Made by a program: the position numbers and the translations under genes. Positions 12,909 through 23,500 of a stretch of 64,000 bases of DNA are shown in pieces (position 1 is the first letter of the stretch; each line of letters opens with the position of its first letter). Under the pieces are notes generated by a model. That model did not search any database. It saw only the letters and a list, made by a program, of their open reading frames with translations, and had not been told where the DNA came from. Source of the DNA: Methylophilaceae bacterium LSUCC0401 (GTDB lineage: Bacteria; Pseudomonadota; Gammaproteobacteria; Burkholderiales; Methylophilaceae); contig CP103442.1 of the NCBI GenBank assembly GCA_024919035.1, positions 1 through 64,000 on the forward strand, in the 5' to 3' direction.

Positions 12909-13466
12909 TTAGTCTTTAGGTTTGGTTAATTTAATTAAGTTCGCTTTAAATCCTTCTTTTATAAGTTTTTCGCGAACTTGTTTTGCCTCTTCCATTTCTG
13001 CATATGGACCAACACTAACGCGATGGAAGGTATCCTCGCCAATTCGAGCAGACATAATTACTGACTCATAGCTCATGAGTGCTAATTTTGCCTTTAAGTT
13101 ATCTGCTTGTGATTCTTCAGAAAATGCTCCTACTTGAAGATAGTATTGAATCGCTCGCTCATTTTCAGGAGCACCAGTTGAAGTTGAGTTTTTACTATAT
13201 GTGTCCTGGTTCTCGGGGAGGTTTTCATAGAAATCAAATGAAGCATCCTCATCAATTGCAATTACATCCTCATCCCCAAAAGAAGAATTTATTTCGATAC
13301 AGGCACCTTCGGTATCTTTAAGCACAAAAGGGGATTTTCCGCTCGTAATAAAAAGAGTTACCCCAATAGACAATAATATTCCTAAAAGAACACCAATAAA
13401 AAGACCATTAGTGAATAGAGCTTGAGTCTGATTAATTTCCTTTTTGGTTCGATAGTCTTGAGCCAT
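12909..13466 (-). CDS. SPOR-domain membrane protein (FtsN-like)
   Basis: A bitopic inner-membrane protein of 185 aa. A short basic cytoplasmic tail is followed by one helix (about 19-41, LFIGVLLGILLSIGVTLFI), an acidic linker and a C-terminal SPOR domain (about 108-182, starting YYLQVGAFSEESQADNLKAK). SPOR domains bind glycan strands stripped of stem peptides at the septum. The layout is that of FtsN, and betaproteobacteria usually encode such a protein between argS and dsbA as here. The linker is short, so I do not assign ftsN firmly. Confidence 0.88.
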   Translation of the reverse strand: MAQDYRTKKEINQTQALFTNGLFIGVLLGILLSIGVTLFITSGKSPFVLKDTEGACIEINSSFGDEDVIAIDEDASFDFYENLPENQDTYSKNSTSTGAPENERAIQYYLQVGAFSEESQADNLKAKLALMSYESVIMSARIGEDTFHRVSVGPYAEMEEAKQVREKLIKEGFKANLIKLTKPKD

Positions 13467-13481
13467 AATATTTCCTTAAAA

Positions 13482-15140
13482 TTACATTTTTTCGGGTGCG
13501 GATATGCCTAATAAAGATAATCCGTTTTGTATCACAATAGCTATAGCCGTTATTAGAGTAATCCTTGATTTTTTAAGATTAGCATCATCAATTAAAAATT
13601 TACTCTCATTATAATAGCTATGAAAATCACTTGCTAAATCTTTTAGATATGTTGCTAAATAATGCGGTGATTTTTCTGTGGCAGCCAGTAAAACAATGTC
13701 AGGAAATTCTATAATCTTTTTTATTAATTGCAATTCATTTTTAGTTGTTAGTCGCTCAATATCTTGAACGGAGATATTTTGAGCACTTTGCTTCGCTTGA
13801 CTAAGAACAGCACATATCCGTGCATGAGCATATTGAATATAATAAACTGGATTTTCATTGCTGTTAGACTTTGCAAGATCAATATCAAAAACTAACTGTG
13901 AGTCGGCTTTTCTTGAAATTAAAAAATAACGAGTGGCATCACATCCAACCTCACTTATAAGATCACTTAAGGTAACATAACTTCCAGCTCGTTTAGAAAT
14001 TTTAACCTCTTCATTATTTTTGGTTACGGTCACCATTTGATGAAGAACGTATTCAGGCCAGTCTTTTGGAATTCCTATATTTAAAGCTTGCAGACCAGCT
14101 CTTACACGAGTGATCGTGCTATGGTGATCTGCTCCTTGCTCATTTATCACCCTAATAAATCCTCTTTCCCATTTATTTTTATGATAAACAACATCGGGCA
14201 CAAAATAAGTATAAGAGCCATCCGACTTTTGCATTACACGATCTTTGTCATCACCAAATTCGGTAGTTTTTAGCCACAATGCATTATCTTTTTCAAATGT
14301 ATAGTTATTGTTTTTAATATTTTGAACAACAGATTTAATCTGGTCATTTTCATAAAATGAAGATTCAAGCGTGAAAACATCAAAGGTAGTTCTAAAATTT
14401 GCTAAATCTTGATTTTGCTCATTTCGTAAGAAAGCAATGCTAAATTCTTTGATATTTTTGAGATCATCAATATCACCGGAAGCTTTATAAATTTTTCCGT
14501 CAACAGTAATTGAATGTTTTTGGGTATAAGATTCGGCAATGTCAACAATATAATCCCCACGATATCCATCTTCAGGAAAATCAGCGTCATTAGGACTTAT
14601 ATTTTTTAGTCTAGCCTGAACAGAAAGCGCAAGATTATTAATTTGTGCACCGGCGTCGTTGTAATAAAATTCTTTTGTGACACGCCATCCATTTGCAGAA
14701 AATATTCTCGCTAAACAATCTCCTATTGCAGCCCCTCTTCCATGTCCAATATGAAGGGGGCCTGTTGGATTCGCAGAAACAAACTCAATTTGTAATGATT
14801 GCTGACCTCCAGAGTCATTATGACCATAACATTCTCTTTTAGAAAAAATCTCATTTAGTTGGGCCACACGGCCCTCTGAACTCAGAAAGAAATTAATGAA
14901 ACCCGGTCCTGCTATTTCAAGTTGAGAAAATAGAGAATGTGACCCAATAAATTTGACAAATTGATCAGCAATCTCTCTAGGTTTTTGTCTCAATTGTTTT
15001 GATAATTTTAAAGCAATGTTGGTTGAAAAATCACCATGATCAAGAGCCTTAGGACGATCAATTTCAATATCTTGATTATCAATAATGACGTCAAAATTTT
15101 CACAGGTTTTTTTGATTAAATCTGATATTAATTTTTTCAC
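13482..15140 (-). CDS. argS: Arginine--tRNA ligase
   Basis: Class I aminoacyl-tRNA synthetase that charges tRNA-Arg. From the GTG at 15140 the protein is 552 aa. HIGH appears exactly (PLHIGHGRG, residues 130-133) and the KMSKS counterpart is KISKRAGSYVTL. The N-terminal Add-1 domain motif HGDFSTNIALKLSK and a C-terminal anticodon-binding domain are present. The frame stays open 22 codons further to an ATG at 15206, but that stretch (cysteine- and tyrosine-rich) does not look like an ArgS N-terminus and would reach into the priA control region, so I prefer the GTG. Confidence 0.95.
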   Translation of the reverse strand: MKKLISDLIKKTCENFDVIIDNQDIEIDRPKALDHGDFSTNIALKLSKQLRQKPREIADQFVKFIGSHSLFSQLEIAGPGFINFFLSSEGRVAQLNEIFSKRECYGHNDSGGQQSLQIEFVSANPTGPLHIGHGRGAAIGDCLARIFSANGWRVTKEFYYNDAGAQINNLALSVQARLKNISPNDADFPEDGYRGDYIVDIAESYTQKHSITVDGKIYKASGDIDDLKNIKEFSIAFLRNEQNQDLANFRTTFDVFTLESSFYENDQIKSVVQNIKNNNYTFEKDNALWLKTTEFGDDKDRVMQKSDGSYTYFVPDVVYHKNKWERGFIRVINEQGADHHSTITRVRAGLQALNIGIPKDWPEYVLHQMVTVTKNNEEVKISKRAGSYVTLSDLISEVGCDATRYFLISRKADSQLVFDIDLAKSNSNENPVYYIQYAHARICAVLSQAKQSAQNISVQDIERLTTKNELQLIKKIIEFPDIVLLAATEKSPHYLATYLKDLASDFHSYYNESKFLIDDANLKKSRITLITAIAIVIQNGLSLLGISAPEKM

Positions 15141-15246
15141 AAGGTTACAATGTAAACAAAAATAGTATTCTACCCTAGAGACATGAGATAGATAAAACAA
15201 CTTCAAAGGATATAAAATAAAAAATATTATAAAAGTCGCAATTGAT

Positions 15247-17391
15247 GTGCCTGTTGATGATTTATTTGATTATTTTTGTCAGGATCAAGTATCAATTGGA
15301 CAGTATGTTGTTGTTCCATTTGGTAATCGTAAATTGGTTGGAGTGGTTGTTGCTATTAATCAAAAGCCATCTATTGATTTTAAAAAAATTAAAGCGGTTA
15401 TAAGAGTTGATAATGAAGTTTTGTTTGATGAGCACTTATTTAAATTATTTCGTTTCGCAGCAAACTACTATCAATATCCAATTGGGCAAACAATTCATAC
15501 AGCATTACCAACAAGATTAAAAAGAGATCAAAATAAAGCAAAGAAAAAAGCTTATACATACAGTGCGACACCTTTGTTGACCCCAGAATATATCGAAAAT
15601 ATACCACCTAGAAAAAAGAAATTAAAGTTGATTGCTGAGACTTTAATGAAAAAAAATTTAAATGATATGGAGATTAAAAAATTACTTAATACGCCTCAAA
15701 TAATTATTAGAGAATTATTAGAAAAAAGTTTAATTAAGGCTTCAGAGATCGAGCCAGCAATTAATAGAAGAAATTCAATTTCAATTGAGCTGAATGAAGA
15801 TCAACAAAGCGCGGTAAATGAAATTTTGTCCAAGCAGAGTTTTCACCCATTTTTGATTTTTGGAATAACTGGCAGCGGAAAAACAGAAGTCTATATGAAA
15901 TTAATTGATTCTTATTTAAAAAATAAAGGGCAAGTCTTGGTCATGGTCCCTGAAATTAATTTAACACCTCAATTAGAAAAAAGATTTGAAAAGCGTTTTC
16001 CGGAAAATAAAATAATTTCATTGCATAGCCATTTAACAGACAGTGATCGTTTGGAAAATTGGCGCGCAGCAAAATCAGGCCAAGCACAAATCATAATCGG
16101 AACTCGTCTTTCTGTGTTTACACCATTTAAAAATTTACGTGGAATTATTATTGATGAAGAACATGATGGATCATATAAACAACAAGACAATTTGAGATAC
16201 CATGCTCGTGACGTTGCAATGATGCGAGCAAAATTATTAAATATTCCATTTATTCTCGGCAGTGCAACTCCATCTTTAGAAAGCTGGGCCCTTGTAAAGT
16301 TAAAAAAACTACATCTGTTAAAATTAACTTCGAGAGCATTTCAAGATGCCACATTACCTGTTGTACGTCTTATCCAAAAAAGTAATAAATTAACAGATAA
16401 TTATTTGAGTGAACCCTTGCTGAATTCAATCCAAGACAGATTGAGTAAAAAACAGCAATCAATCATTTTTATCAATCGAAGAGGTTATGCGCCTGTCTTA
16501 TTTTGTCCATCTTGTTCATCCAATGTGCAATGTCCAAAATGTAGTACTTCGTTAGTTGTGCATAATAAAATTAAAAAATTACGCTGCCATCATTGTGATT
16601 ATCAAAGGTTAATTGATGATTCTTGCGCTCAGTGTGGAAATCTAGATTTAATGACCTTGGGGAGTGGCACTCAAAGAATCGAAGAAATTTTATCTAACAG
16701 TTTTCCTGAAGCGAAAATACAGCGTGTTGATCGCGATACTATGAGATCAAAAAATAAACTGGATAAACTATACCAAGACATGATCCAAGGGAATATTGAT
16801 ATTTTAGTCGGCACTCAAATGCTATCTAAAGGCCATGATTTTGCAAACGTTACTTTGGTTGGCATAGTGGATGCGGATCATGCATTATTCAGTCATGACT
16901 TCAGAGCCTCTGAAAAGTTTTTTTCTCAACTGGTTCAGGTATCTGGAAGATCAGGTCGACATAAAGTTCAAGGAGAAGTAATTATTGATACAAATTTTGG
17001 AAAACACCCCATCTACTCATATGTCCAAAAACAGGATTACGAATTATTTGCTGATATGGAATTAAATTTACGAAAAGAATTAAATTTTCCTCCCTTTTTT
17101 TCGCATGCTGTCTTAAAAATGGAAAGTAAAAGTTTAGGACTATTAGAAAATTTCAGCAATTTTGCCTACGAGTTAGCAAATCAATTAAAAATCTCAGACG
17201 TAAAAATTAACCCCCCCACTCGACCCTACATTGAGAAAGTAAATTTAATGGAGCGTGCCCATATGTTTTTTGAATCGAAAAGCCGGATTCAATTGAACAA
17301 ATTACTTTTTTTATTGAGGCAAAATTTAATGCAAAATAAACTGGCTAAAAAACTTAAATGGTTAGTGGATGTGGATCCGATTGAATTTTAA
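15247..17391 (+). CDS. priA: Primosomal replication protein N' (PriA helicase)
   Basis: PriA reloads the replisome at stalled forks. Helicase motifs are GITGSGKT (206-213 from GTG 15247) and DEEH (303-306). A zinc-binding module with eight cysteines follows (CPSC, CPKC, CHHC, CAQC). At 714 aa it is near normal length. The coordinate given uses the first standard start, GTG 15247. However, the in-frame codons just upstream encode IIKVAIDVPVDDLFDYF, the normal PriA N-terminal strand. Translation therefore probably begins upstream at a rare codon (ATA 15217, well spaced from AAAGGA at 15205-15210, or ATT 15226). Confidence 0.95.
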   Translation: MPVDDLFDYFCQDQVSIGQYVVVPFGNRKLVGVVVAINQKPSIDFKKIKAVIRVDNEVLFDEHLFKLFRFAANYYQYPIGQTIHTALPTRLKRDQNKAKKKAYTYSATPLLTPEYIENIPPRKKKLKLIAETLMKKNLNDMEIKKLLNTPQIIIRELLEKSLIKASEIEPAINRRNSISIELNEDQQSAVNEILSKQSFHPFLIFGITGSGKTEVYMKLIDSYLKNKGQVLVMVPEINLTPQLEKRFEKRFPENKIISLHSHLTDSDRLENWRAAKSGQAQIIIGTRLSVFTPFKNLRGIIIDEEHDGSYKQQDNLRYHARDVAMMRAKLLNIPFILGSATPSLESWALVKLKKLHLLKLTSRAFQDATLPVVRLIQKSNKLTDNYLSEPLLNSIQDRLSKKQQSIIFINRRGYAPVLFCPSCSSNVQCPKCSTSLVVHNKIKKLRCHHCDYQRLIDDSCAQCGNLDLMTLGSGTQRIEEILSNSFPEAKIQRVDRDTMRSKNKLDKLYQDMIQGNIDILVGTQMLSKGHDFANVTLVGIVDADHALFSHDFRASEKFFSQLVQVSGRSGRHKVQGEVIIDTNFGKHPIYSYVQKQDYELFADMELNLRKELNFPPFFSHAVLKMESKSLGLLENFSNFAYELANQLKISDVKINPPTRPYIEKVNLMERAHMFFESKSRIQLNKLLFLLRQNLMQNKLAKKLKWLVDVDPIEF

Positions 17392-17396
17392 TAATA

Positions 17397-17420
17397 AGGG
17401 GTTGCGATAAAACAACCCCT
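17397..17420. terminator. Hairpin between priA and the convergent small lipoprotein gene
   Basis: AGGGGTTG (17397-17404) and CAACCCCT (17413-17420) form an 8 bp perfect stem with an 8-base loop, six bases after the priA stop. The hairpin sits between convergent genes, as expected of a shared terminator. The following bases are not a clear T-run on either strand, so termination strength is doubtful. Confidence 0.5.
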
Positions 17421-17428
17421 ATAAAACA

Positions 17429-17597
17429 TTACTCAGCTGCTTGTTCAGCAGGTGCTTCATCAGCCGCTGCTTCATCAGCAGGTGCTTCATCTGTCATAGG
17501 AGGAACTTCAGCATCAGCTGTATCAGTTGAAGCATTGTCTCCACAAGCAGTTAAAAACAAGCCAAACATTAGGGCAAGCAAAAATTTATTAAGCATT
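17429..17597 (-). pseudogene. Small acidic alanine-rich lipoprotein, frame broken at a homopolymer
   Basis: A GGAG box is well spaced from an ATG at 17597 that reads MLNKFF and then runs out of frame. One base shift at the six-T run (minus strand; 17580-17585) gives MLNKFLLALMFGLFLTAC, a perfect lipoprotein signal with lipobox LTAC, followed by a tail rich in Ala, Glu, Asp and Pro with repeats of DEAPA, ending at the TAA at 17429. The intact product would be about 55 aa. Options are an assembly error, a true frameshift, phase variation, or slippage that restores frame. A TTG at 17581 could start the lipoprotein frame but lacks the usual basic N-terminus. Similar small lipoproteins lie in many proteobacteria; no function is implied. 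Confidence 0.6.
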
Positions 17598-17709
17598 AAA
17601 ATCTCCGAAAAGGGTTATTAAAATAAAGCAAGCTATCCTATCATTTGGTAATAAACAATTCAAATATTTTGTGAAGATTGAATCAAAAAAACGATGTTAT
17701 TATAAAAAT

Positions 17710-18555
17710 ATGCAACAAAATCATCCAAAAATTTTAACCTTTGCCGCATCAGATCCTACAGGAGGGGCTGGAATACAAGCGGACATCATGACACAAACGA
17801 GCTTAGGATGTTTTCCCTTATCTGTTATTACAGCCTTGACTGTTCAAGATACGCAGGGCGTTAAATCATTAGAGCCTGTTAGTGCAACATTAGTTAACCA
17901 TCAAGCAAGAGCATTGCTTGATGAAACAAAAATAGATGTTATTAAGTGTGGGGTATTAGGAGATGTTGAAAATATTAAAGTAATAGCAAAAATTATTAGT
18001 GACTATCCGAACATTCCTGTTGTAATAGACCCAATTATTGCTTCTGGAAGAGGAGATAGGTTAATCACAGACGAGGGGCTGGAAATGATGATTCGTTTAC
18101 TTTTCCCTGTTGCAGAGATAATCATTCCCAATATCAATGAAGCCTCATTGATTATTACAAAAAACTTATTTGAGGAAATAAAAGAGGATCAGTTCTTTAT
18201 TGGAAAATCTTTATTAGAGTTTGGCCCAAAAAATATTTTGCTTACCGCAGCAGATCATGATTTAACCTCACCAAAAGTGAAAAATATCTTGTTTAATCAT
18301 TCAGGATCAACCGTTACATTTGAATATCAAAGACTTTTATTAAAGTATCATGGATCGGGATGTACTTTATCTTCATCAATTGCTGCTTACATTGCAATGG
18401 GTATGACGACTGAGGGAGCTGTGGCGGAAGCTCAAGATTTTACATGGCAAACATTAAGGTATGGATTAAAAAATGGGAGGGGTCAATTAATCCCCAATCG
18501 TTTTTATTGGATGACAAATGATCCTGAGGAAGATAATGAACCCAAGCATCATTAA
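17710..18555 (+). CDS. thiD: Hydroxymethylpyrimidine/phosphomethylpyrimidine kinase
   Basis: ThiD phosphorylates HMP and HMP-phosphate in thiamine synthesis. The ribokinase-fold signatures are ILTFAASDPTGGAGIQADI at the N-terminus and YHGSGCTLSSSIAAYIAMG near the C-terminus (anion hole and catalytic region). I chose ATG 17710 because family members start a few residues before this motif; the frame is open to a GTG at 17671 with no family match in the extra 13 codons. The protein is then 281 aa. thiE overlaps its end by 20 bases and hemL follows. Confidence 0.93.
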   Translation: MQQNHPKILTFAASDPTGGAGIQADIMTQTSLGCFPLSVITALTVQDTQGVKSLEPVSATLVNHQARALLDETKIDVIKCGVLGDVENIKVIAKIISDYPNIPVVIDPIIASGRGDRLITDEGLEMMIRLLFPVAEIIIPNINEASLIITKNLFEEIKEDQFFIGKSLLEFGPKNILLTAADHDLTSPKVKNILFNHSGSTVTFEYQRLLLKYHGSGCTLSSSIAAYIAMGMTTEGAVAEAQDFTWQTLRYGLKNGRGQLIPNRFYWMTNDPEEDNEPKHH

Positions 18556-19168
18556 AGGCATATATGCCATTACACCGGATTGGATGAATACAGATCTGCT
18601 AATCAAAAAAACAGAAGAGGTTTTAACTGCAGGCGTTGATGTTATTCAATATAGAAATAAAATTGCGACGCATGATCTAAAGTTATCCCAAGCAAAAGAG
18701 ATAAAAGCATTATGTAATAACCATAAAACGCCACTGATCATAAACGATGATGTTGATTTATGCCGTATTTTAAATGCAGATGGAATACATTTAGGCGAAA
18801 ATGACTGCACAATTGATGAAGTTAGAAATAAGTTAGGAGATCAAGTGATCGTTGGAATTTCGTGTTATAGCAATTTATCCCGAGTACAAAAAATGTTAGC
18901 AACAGATTGTAATTATATTGCTGTTGGAGCATGTTTCCCCACCACGACAAAGCCTGATGCTCCACATGCATCAAAAAGCTTCATAACTGATGTACTTAAA
19001 ATAACTACAAAACCTGTTGTTGCTATTGGGGGGATTAATTTAGATAATTGTGAATCGTTATTAAAGTTAGGGATCAATTCGGTGGCAATGATCAATTCAA
19101 TTTTTTATGCCGAGGATGTAAAACATACAATTAATCAATTTCGAACGCTTGCGAGTAAATATGACTAA
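18536..19168 (+). CDS. thiE: Thiamine-phosphate synthase
   Basis: ThiE joins HMP pyrophosphate and thiazole phosphate into thiamine phosphate. The 210 aa protein has the TIM-barrel motifs [13 protein letters not shown] (pyrophosphate-binding), [17 protein letters not shown] and VAIGGIN. ATG 18536 is chosen because GAGGA (18526-18530) precedes it with five bases spacing. The frame extends to 18518 without an RBS. The start lies inside thiD, and hemL begins inside its end, so the three genes are translated as a coupled unit. Confidence 0.94.
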   Translation: MNPSIIKGIYAITPDWMNTDLLIKKTEEVLTAGVDVIQYRNKIATHDLKLSQAKEIKALCNNHKTPLIINDDVDLCRILNADGIHLGENDCTIDEVRNKLGDQVIVGISCYSNLSRVQKMLATDCNYIAVGACFPTTTKPDAPHASKSFITDVLKITTKPVVAIGGINLDNCESLLKLGINSVAMINSIFYAEDVKHTINQFRTLASKYD

Positions 19169-20438
19169 AAACCTAGATTTATTTAAACAGTCACAAGAAT
19201 ATATTCCAGGTGGAGTAAATTCTCCTGTGCGAGCCTTTGGGTCTGTGGGCGGCACTCCCATATTCTTTAAGAAAGGAAAAGGGTCTAAGTTATGGGATGA
19301 AGAGGGGAAGGAGTACATTGATTACATTAACTCATGGGGGCCTATGATACTGGGGCATGCTCATCCCGAAGTCATTCATGCTGTTCAAGAGGTTTCTCAA
19401 GAAAGCCTCTCATTTGGTGCACCAACCGCACGTGAACTGGAAATGGCGAGGGAAATTGTTAAAATTATTCCATCAATTGAACAAGTTCGATTGGTCAGTT
19501 CGGGGACCGAGGCAACCATGAGCGCAATACGTTTAGCCCGAGGATTCACAGGAAGAGACAAAATTGTTAAATTTGAAGGTTGTTACCATGGTCACGCAGA
19601 TTCATTATTAGTCAAGGCAGGTTCAGGAGCTCTTACTTTCGGACAGCCGAGTTCAGCAGGCGTGCCAGTCGATACTGCAAAACATACTTTAACTCTTAGC
19701 TATAACAATACAAAAGAACTTGAAGAATTATTTCTGAGTCAAGGAAATGAAATTGCTTGCGTCATTCTTGAACCGGTTGTTGGGAACATGAATTTAATTG
19801 TTCCTTCAGAAGAGTTTTTAACAACACTTCGCTCAATAACAGAAAAATATGGGGCATTACTAATTTTTGACGAAGTAATGACTGGCTTTAGAGTTTCTTT
19901 AGGGGGCGCGCAAGAATTATTTGGCATAATACCTGACCTAACAACCCTTGGAAAAGTCATTGGTGGTGGACTTCCAGTTGGCGCCTTTGGTGGTCGAAAA
20001 GATATTATGCAAAAACTTGCCCCGCTCGGCCCTGTTTATCAAGCTGGAACTTTGTCCGGCAATCCTGTAGCAGTTGCCGCGGGTTTAAAAACACTTGAAT
20101 TGATCCAAGCAGAACATTTTTTTGAAAAACTAACCGCCCAAACTAAAAAATTAACAGATGGATTAACTCAAGCAGCTCTTGATAGCGGCATTGATTTTTG
20201 TGCTAGAAATGTTGGCGGGATGTTCGGGTTGTATTTTAGTAAAGCTCCACCAAATTCATTTTCAGATGTGATGTCATCAGACCGTGAGATGTTTAACAAA
20301 TTTTTTCATCACATGTTAGGTTTAGGAATTTATTTCGGGCCCTCTGCTTTTGAGGCAGGATTTGTCTCGGCGGCTCATTCAGATTCTGACATCGAATTCA
20401 CGATTGATTGTGCAAAAAAAGCATTTAAAAACATTTAA
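19161..20438 (+). CDS. hemL: Glutamate-1-semialdehyde 2,1-aminomutase
   Basis: HemL makes 5-aminolevulinate in the C5 heme pathway, using PLP. The protein (425 aa from ATG 19161) has [15 protein letters not shown] at the N-terminus, the cofactor region [27 protein letters not shown], and the PLP lysine in [17 protein letters not shown]. It overlaps thiE by eight bases. The thiD-thiE-hemL string is common in methylotrophic betaproteobacteria; hemE for a later heme step lies 6 kb downstream. Confidence 0.96.
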   Translation: MTKNLDLFKQSQEYIPGGVNSPVRAFGSVGGTPIFFKKGKGSKLWDEEGKEYIDYINSWGPMILGHAHPEVIHAVQEVSQESLSFGAPTARELEMAREIVKIIPSIEQVRLVSSGTEATMSAIRLARGFTGRDKIVKFEGCYHGHADSLLVKAGSGALTFGQPSSAGVPVDTAKHTLTLSYNNTKELEELFLSQGNEIACVILEPVVGNMNLIVPSEEFLTTLRSITEKYGALLIFDEVMTGFRVSLGGAQELFGIIPDLTTLGKVIGGGLPVGAFGGRKDIMQKLAPLGPVYQAGTLSGNPVAVAAGLKTLELIQAEHFFEKLTAQTKKLTDGLTQAALDSGIDFCARNVGGMFGLYFSKAPPNSFSDVMSSDREMFNKFFHHMLGLGIYFGPSAFEAGFVSAAHSDSDIEFTIDCAKKAFKNI

Positions 20439-20466
20439 TTTTTGAATTATAAATCGCCCTTCAGCA

Positions 20467-20495
20467 TTGAATTTACTGGATAAAACCAGTATTAT
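20467..20495 (+). promoter_or_regulatory. Sigma-70-type promoter of gltB with a dyad in its spacer
   Basis: TTGAAT (20467-20472) and TATTAT (20490-20495) are separated by 17 bp, a good -35/-10 pair about 37 bases upstream of gltB. Inside lies TACTGG-ATAAAA-CCAGTA (20474-20491), a perfect 6+6 bp inverted repeat with a 6 bp spacer that overlaps the first bases of the -10. A protein bound there would block or reshape the promoter. The regulator is unknown. Confidence 0.5.
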
Positions 20496-20531
20496 TAACA
20501 GTTCCGCTTAACGAAACAATAAAGATTATTT

Positions 20532-23500
20532 ATGGCAGAAACAACAAACATTCAAAAACAAGGACTTTATAACCCGGCAAATGAACATGATGCATGTGGC
20601 GTTGGATTTGTTGCTAACATTCATGGAAAGAAAAGTCATGAAATCGTTGAACAAGGGTTGACGATTCTTGATAATTTAACGCACCGAGGAGCCACTGGAT
20701 ATGATCCAAAATTAGGAGATGGTGCAGGCCTCTTAAGTCAAATTCCTCACGAGTTTTTTGTTTCTGAAGCGCAAAAAAATGATTTCGTTTTGCCTGAAGT
20801 CGGTCACTACGGCATCGGTATGATTTTTTTCCCTCAAGATGATTCCCTAAGACAAAATTTTAAAAGTCTCATTGAAAGAATAATTGTTGAAGAAGAGCAG
20901 GTATTCATTGGCTGGAGAGATGTTCCTGTCAACAATCAAAATATTGCAGATGCTGCAAAAGAAGTTGAGCCAGTCATACAACAAGTTTTCATCAAAAGAA
21001 ATATCGAGTGCGATACACAGTCTGCTTTTGAAAGAAAATTATTTGTTATTCGCAAACGTATTGAAATTGAAATATCTAAGCTTAATAAGAATGATCCCGC
21101 AAAATTTTATATTCCTTCATTGTCATCAAAAACTATTGTCTATAAAGGCATGTTGCTTGCGGCTGAAGTGGGTGTTTATTTTAAAGATCTAAAAGATGAG
21201 AAGTTTATATCGGCAATTGCACTTGTGCACCAACGTTTTTCCACAAATACCTTCCCATCTTGGGATCTTGCTCACCCGTTCAGAATGATTGCTCACAATG
21301 GTGAAATAAATACCATGCAAGGAAATGTTAACTGGATGCATGCCAGACACGAAACAATGAAGTCAATGTTACTTGGAGATGATCTCGAGAAACTTTGGCC
21401 GCTCATTGAAGATGGCCAATCTGATTCAGCCTGTTTTGACAACTGTCTGGAATTACTTGTGGCTGGTGGATACAGTCTTCCGCATGCAATGATGATGTTA
21501 ATTCCGGAAGCTTGGTCCGGCAATCCTTTAATGGATAAAGAGCGAAAAGCTTTTTATGAATACCATGCAGCATTAATGGAGCCCTGGGATGGACCAGCAG
21601 CTGTCGCTTTTACGGATGGACAGATGATAGGCGCTACACTCGATCGAAATGGATTAAGACCTGCAAGATATCTTATGACGGATGATGGCGTGGTAATGAT
21701 GGCATCAGAAATGGGCGTGTTAACTTTTCCTGAAGAAAAGATAGTTAAAAAATGGCGCCTCGAGCCTGGAAAAATGTTGTTAATCGATACTGAGGCAGGC
21801 AGAGTAATCGATGATCAAGAAGTAAAAAAATTACTTTCAACTGCAAAGCCTTATGAAAAATGGATAAACGATTCACGTTTCTTTTTAGGCGATTTAAAAA
21901 ATGTTGAGATAAAAACAACTCTAAATCAACCAATTCTAGATATTCAGCAAAATTTTGGTTACACCCAAGAAGACCTGAAATTTATTCTTCAACCAATGTT
22001 TGAATCGGGACAAGAGGCATCCGGCTCTATGGGGAATGATGCAGCCTTACCGGTTCTTTCTAATAAAGCTAAATCTTTTTATAATTACTTTAAACAACTT
22101 TTTGCTCAAGTAACCAACCCACCAATAGATCCCATTCGAGAAGAAATTGTAATGTCATTGGTCACATTTATTGGACCGAAGCCAAATCTTTTAGGAATTG
22201 AAGAAACGAATCCACCATGGAGATTAGAGGCTGGTCAGCCAATTCTGAGTCTTCAAGAATTGGAGCAATTGAAATCCATTGATCAATTAACAGATGGACA
22301 CTTTAAGTCAAAAGTCATCGACATTACTTATGAAGTAAATTCTCAGGACAGTGCTGAAAAAAGAATGAAAACAGCATTGGATAATATTTGTGCCGAGGCG
22401 AATCAAGCAATTCGTGATGGCTTTAATATATTAATTTTATCTGATCGAAATATTTCTAGAGATCGAATTGCAATACCCGCGTTACTCGCATCTTCTGCAA
22501 CTCATGCATTTTTAGTACATGAAGGTAATCGAACAAAAACTGGACTTGTGGTTGATACCGGATCAGCAAGAGAAGTTCATCACTTTGCGTTATTGGGGGG
22601 GTATGGCGCAGAAGCGATTTGTCCATGGTTGGTTTATGAAACCATGAAAGAGATTAGTGATGACACTGATAAAGCTCAAAGCAATTTTATTAAAGCTATT
22701 GGCAAAGGGCTTTATAAAGTTATGTCAAAAATGGGTATTTCAACCTTTCAGTCTTACTGTGGTGCGCAGATATTTGAAGCTATTGGTTTAAATTCCAAAT
22801 TTATCCAAGATTATTTTACTGGGACAACTACTAACATTGAAGGCATTGGTCTTTCACAAGTTGCCATCGAAGCTGAAAAATTACATAGTGATGCTTTTGG
22901 TAATGACCCCATCTTAATGAACGCTCTTGATGCTGGTGGAGATTATGCTTTCAGAATTCGTGGTGAACAACACATGTGGAATCCTGATTCGATTGCAAAA
23001 CTTCAACATGCAACCCGTAAACAAGATTTTAAAACCTATAAAGAATATGCTGAGCTCATAAATAATCAGGCTAAGCGATACATGACTTTAAGGGGTTTAT
23101 TTAAGTTTAATTCGAATAATAAAGCAATTAATATTGACGAGGTTGAACCAGCTACAGAAATTGTAAAAAGATTTGCTACTGGAGCGATGTCTTTAGGGTC
23201 AATTTCAACAGAAGCTCACACCACATTGGCAATTGCAATGAATCGAATTGGTGGAAAATCAAATACAGGTGAAGGCGGAGAAGATAAAAAAAGATTTATT
23301 CCACTCACCCAAGATTCAACTTTGGCAGACTATCTTGGAAAAGAATTAATCGAATCAAACATAGATCTTAAAAAAGGGGACTCCCTTCGATCCAAAATTA
23401 AGCAAGTTGCCTCTGGTCGTTTTGGAGTGACAGCTGAATATTTGGCAGCTGCAGATCAAATACAAATTAAAATGGCACAAGGCGCAAAACCTGGTGAAGG

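Noticed and set aside
15141-15206. A 22-codon N-terminal extension of argS
   Set aside because: The residues do not resemble ArgS, and the region overlaps the probable priA control sequences.
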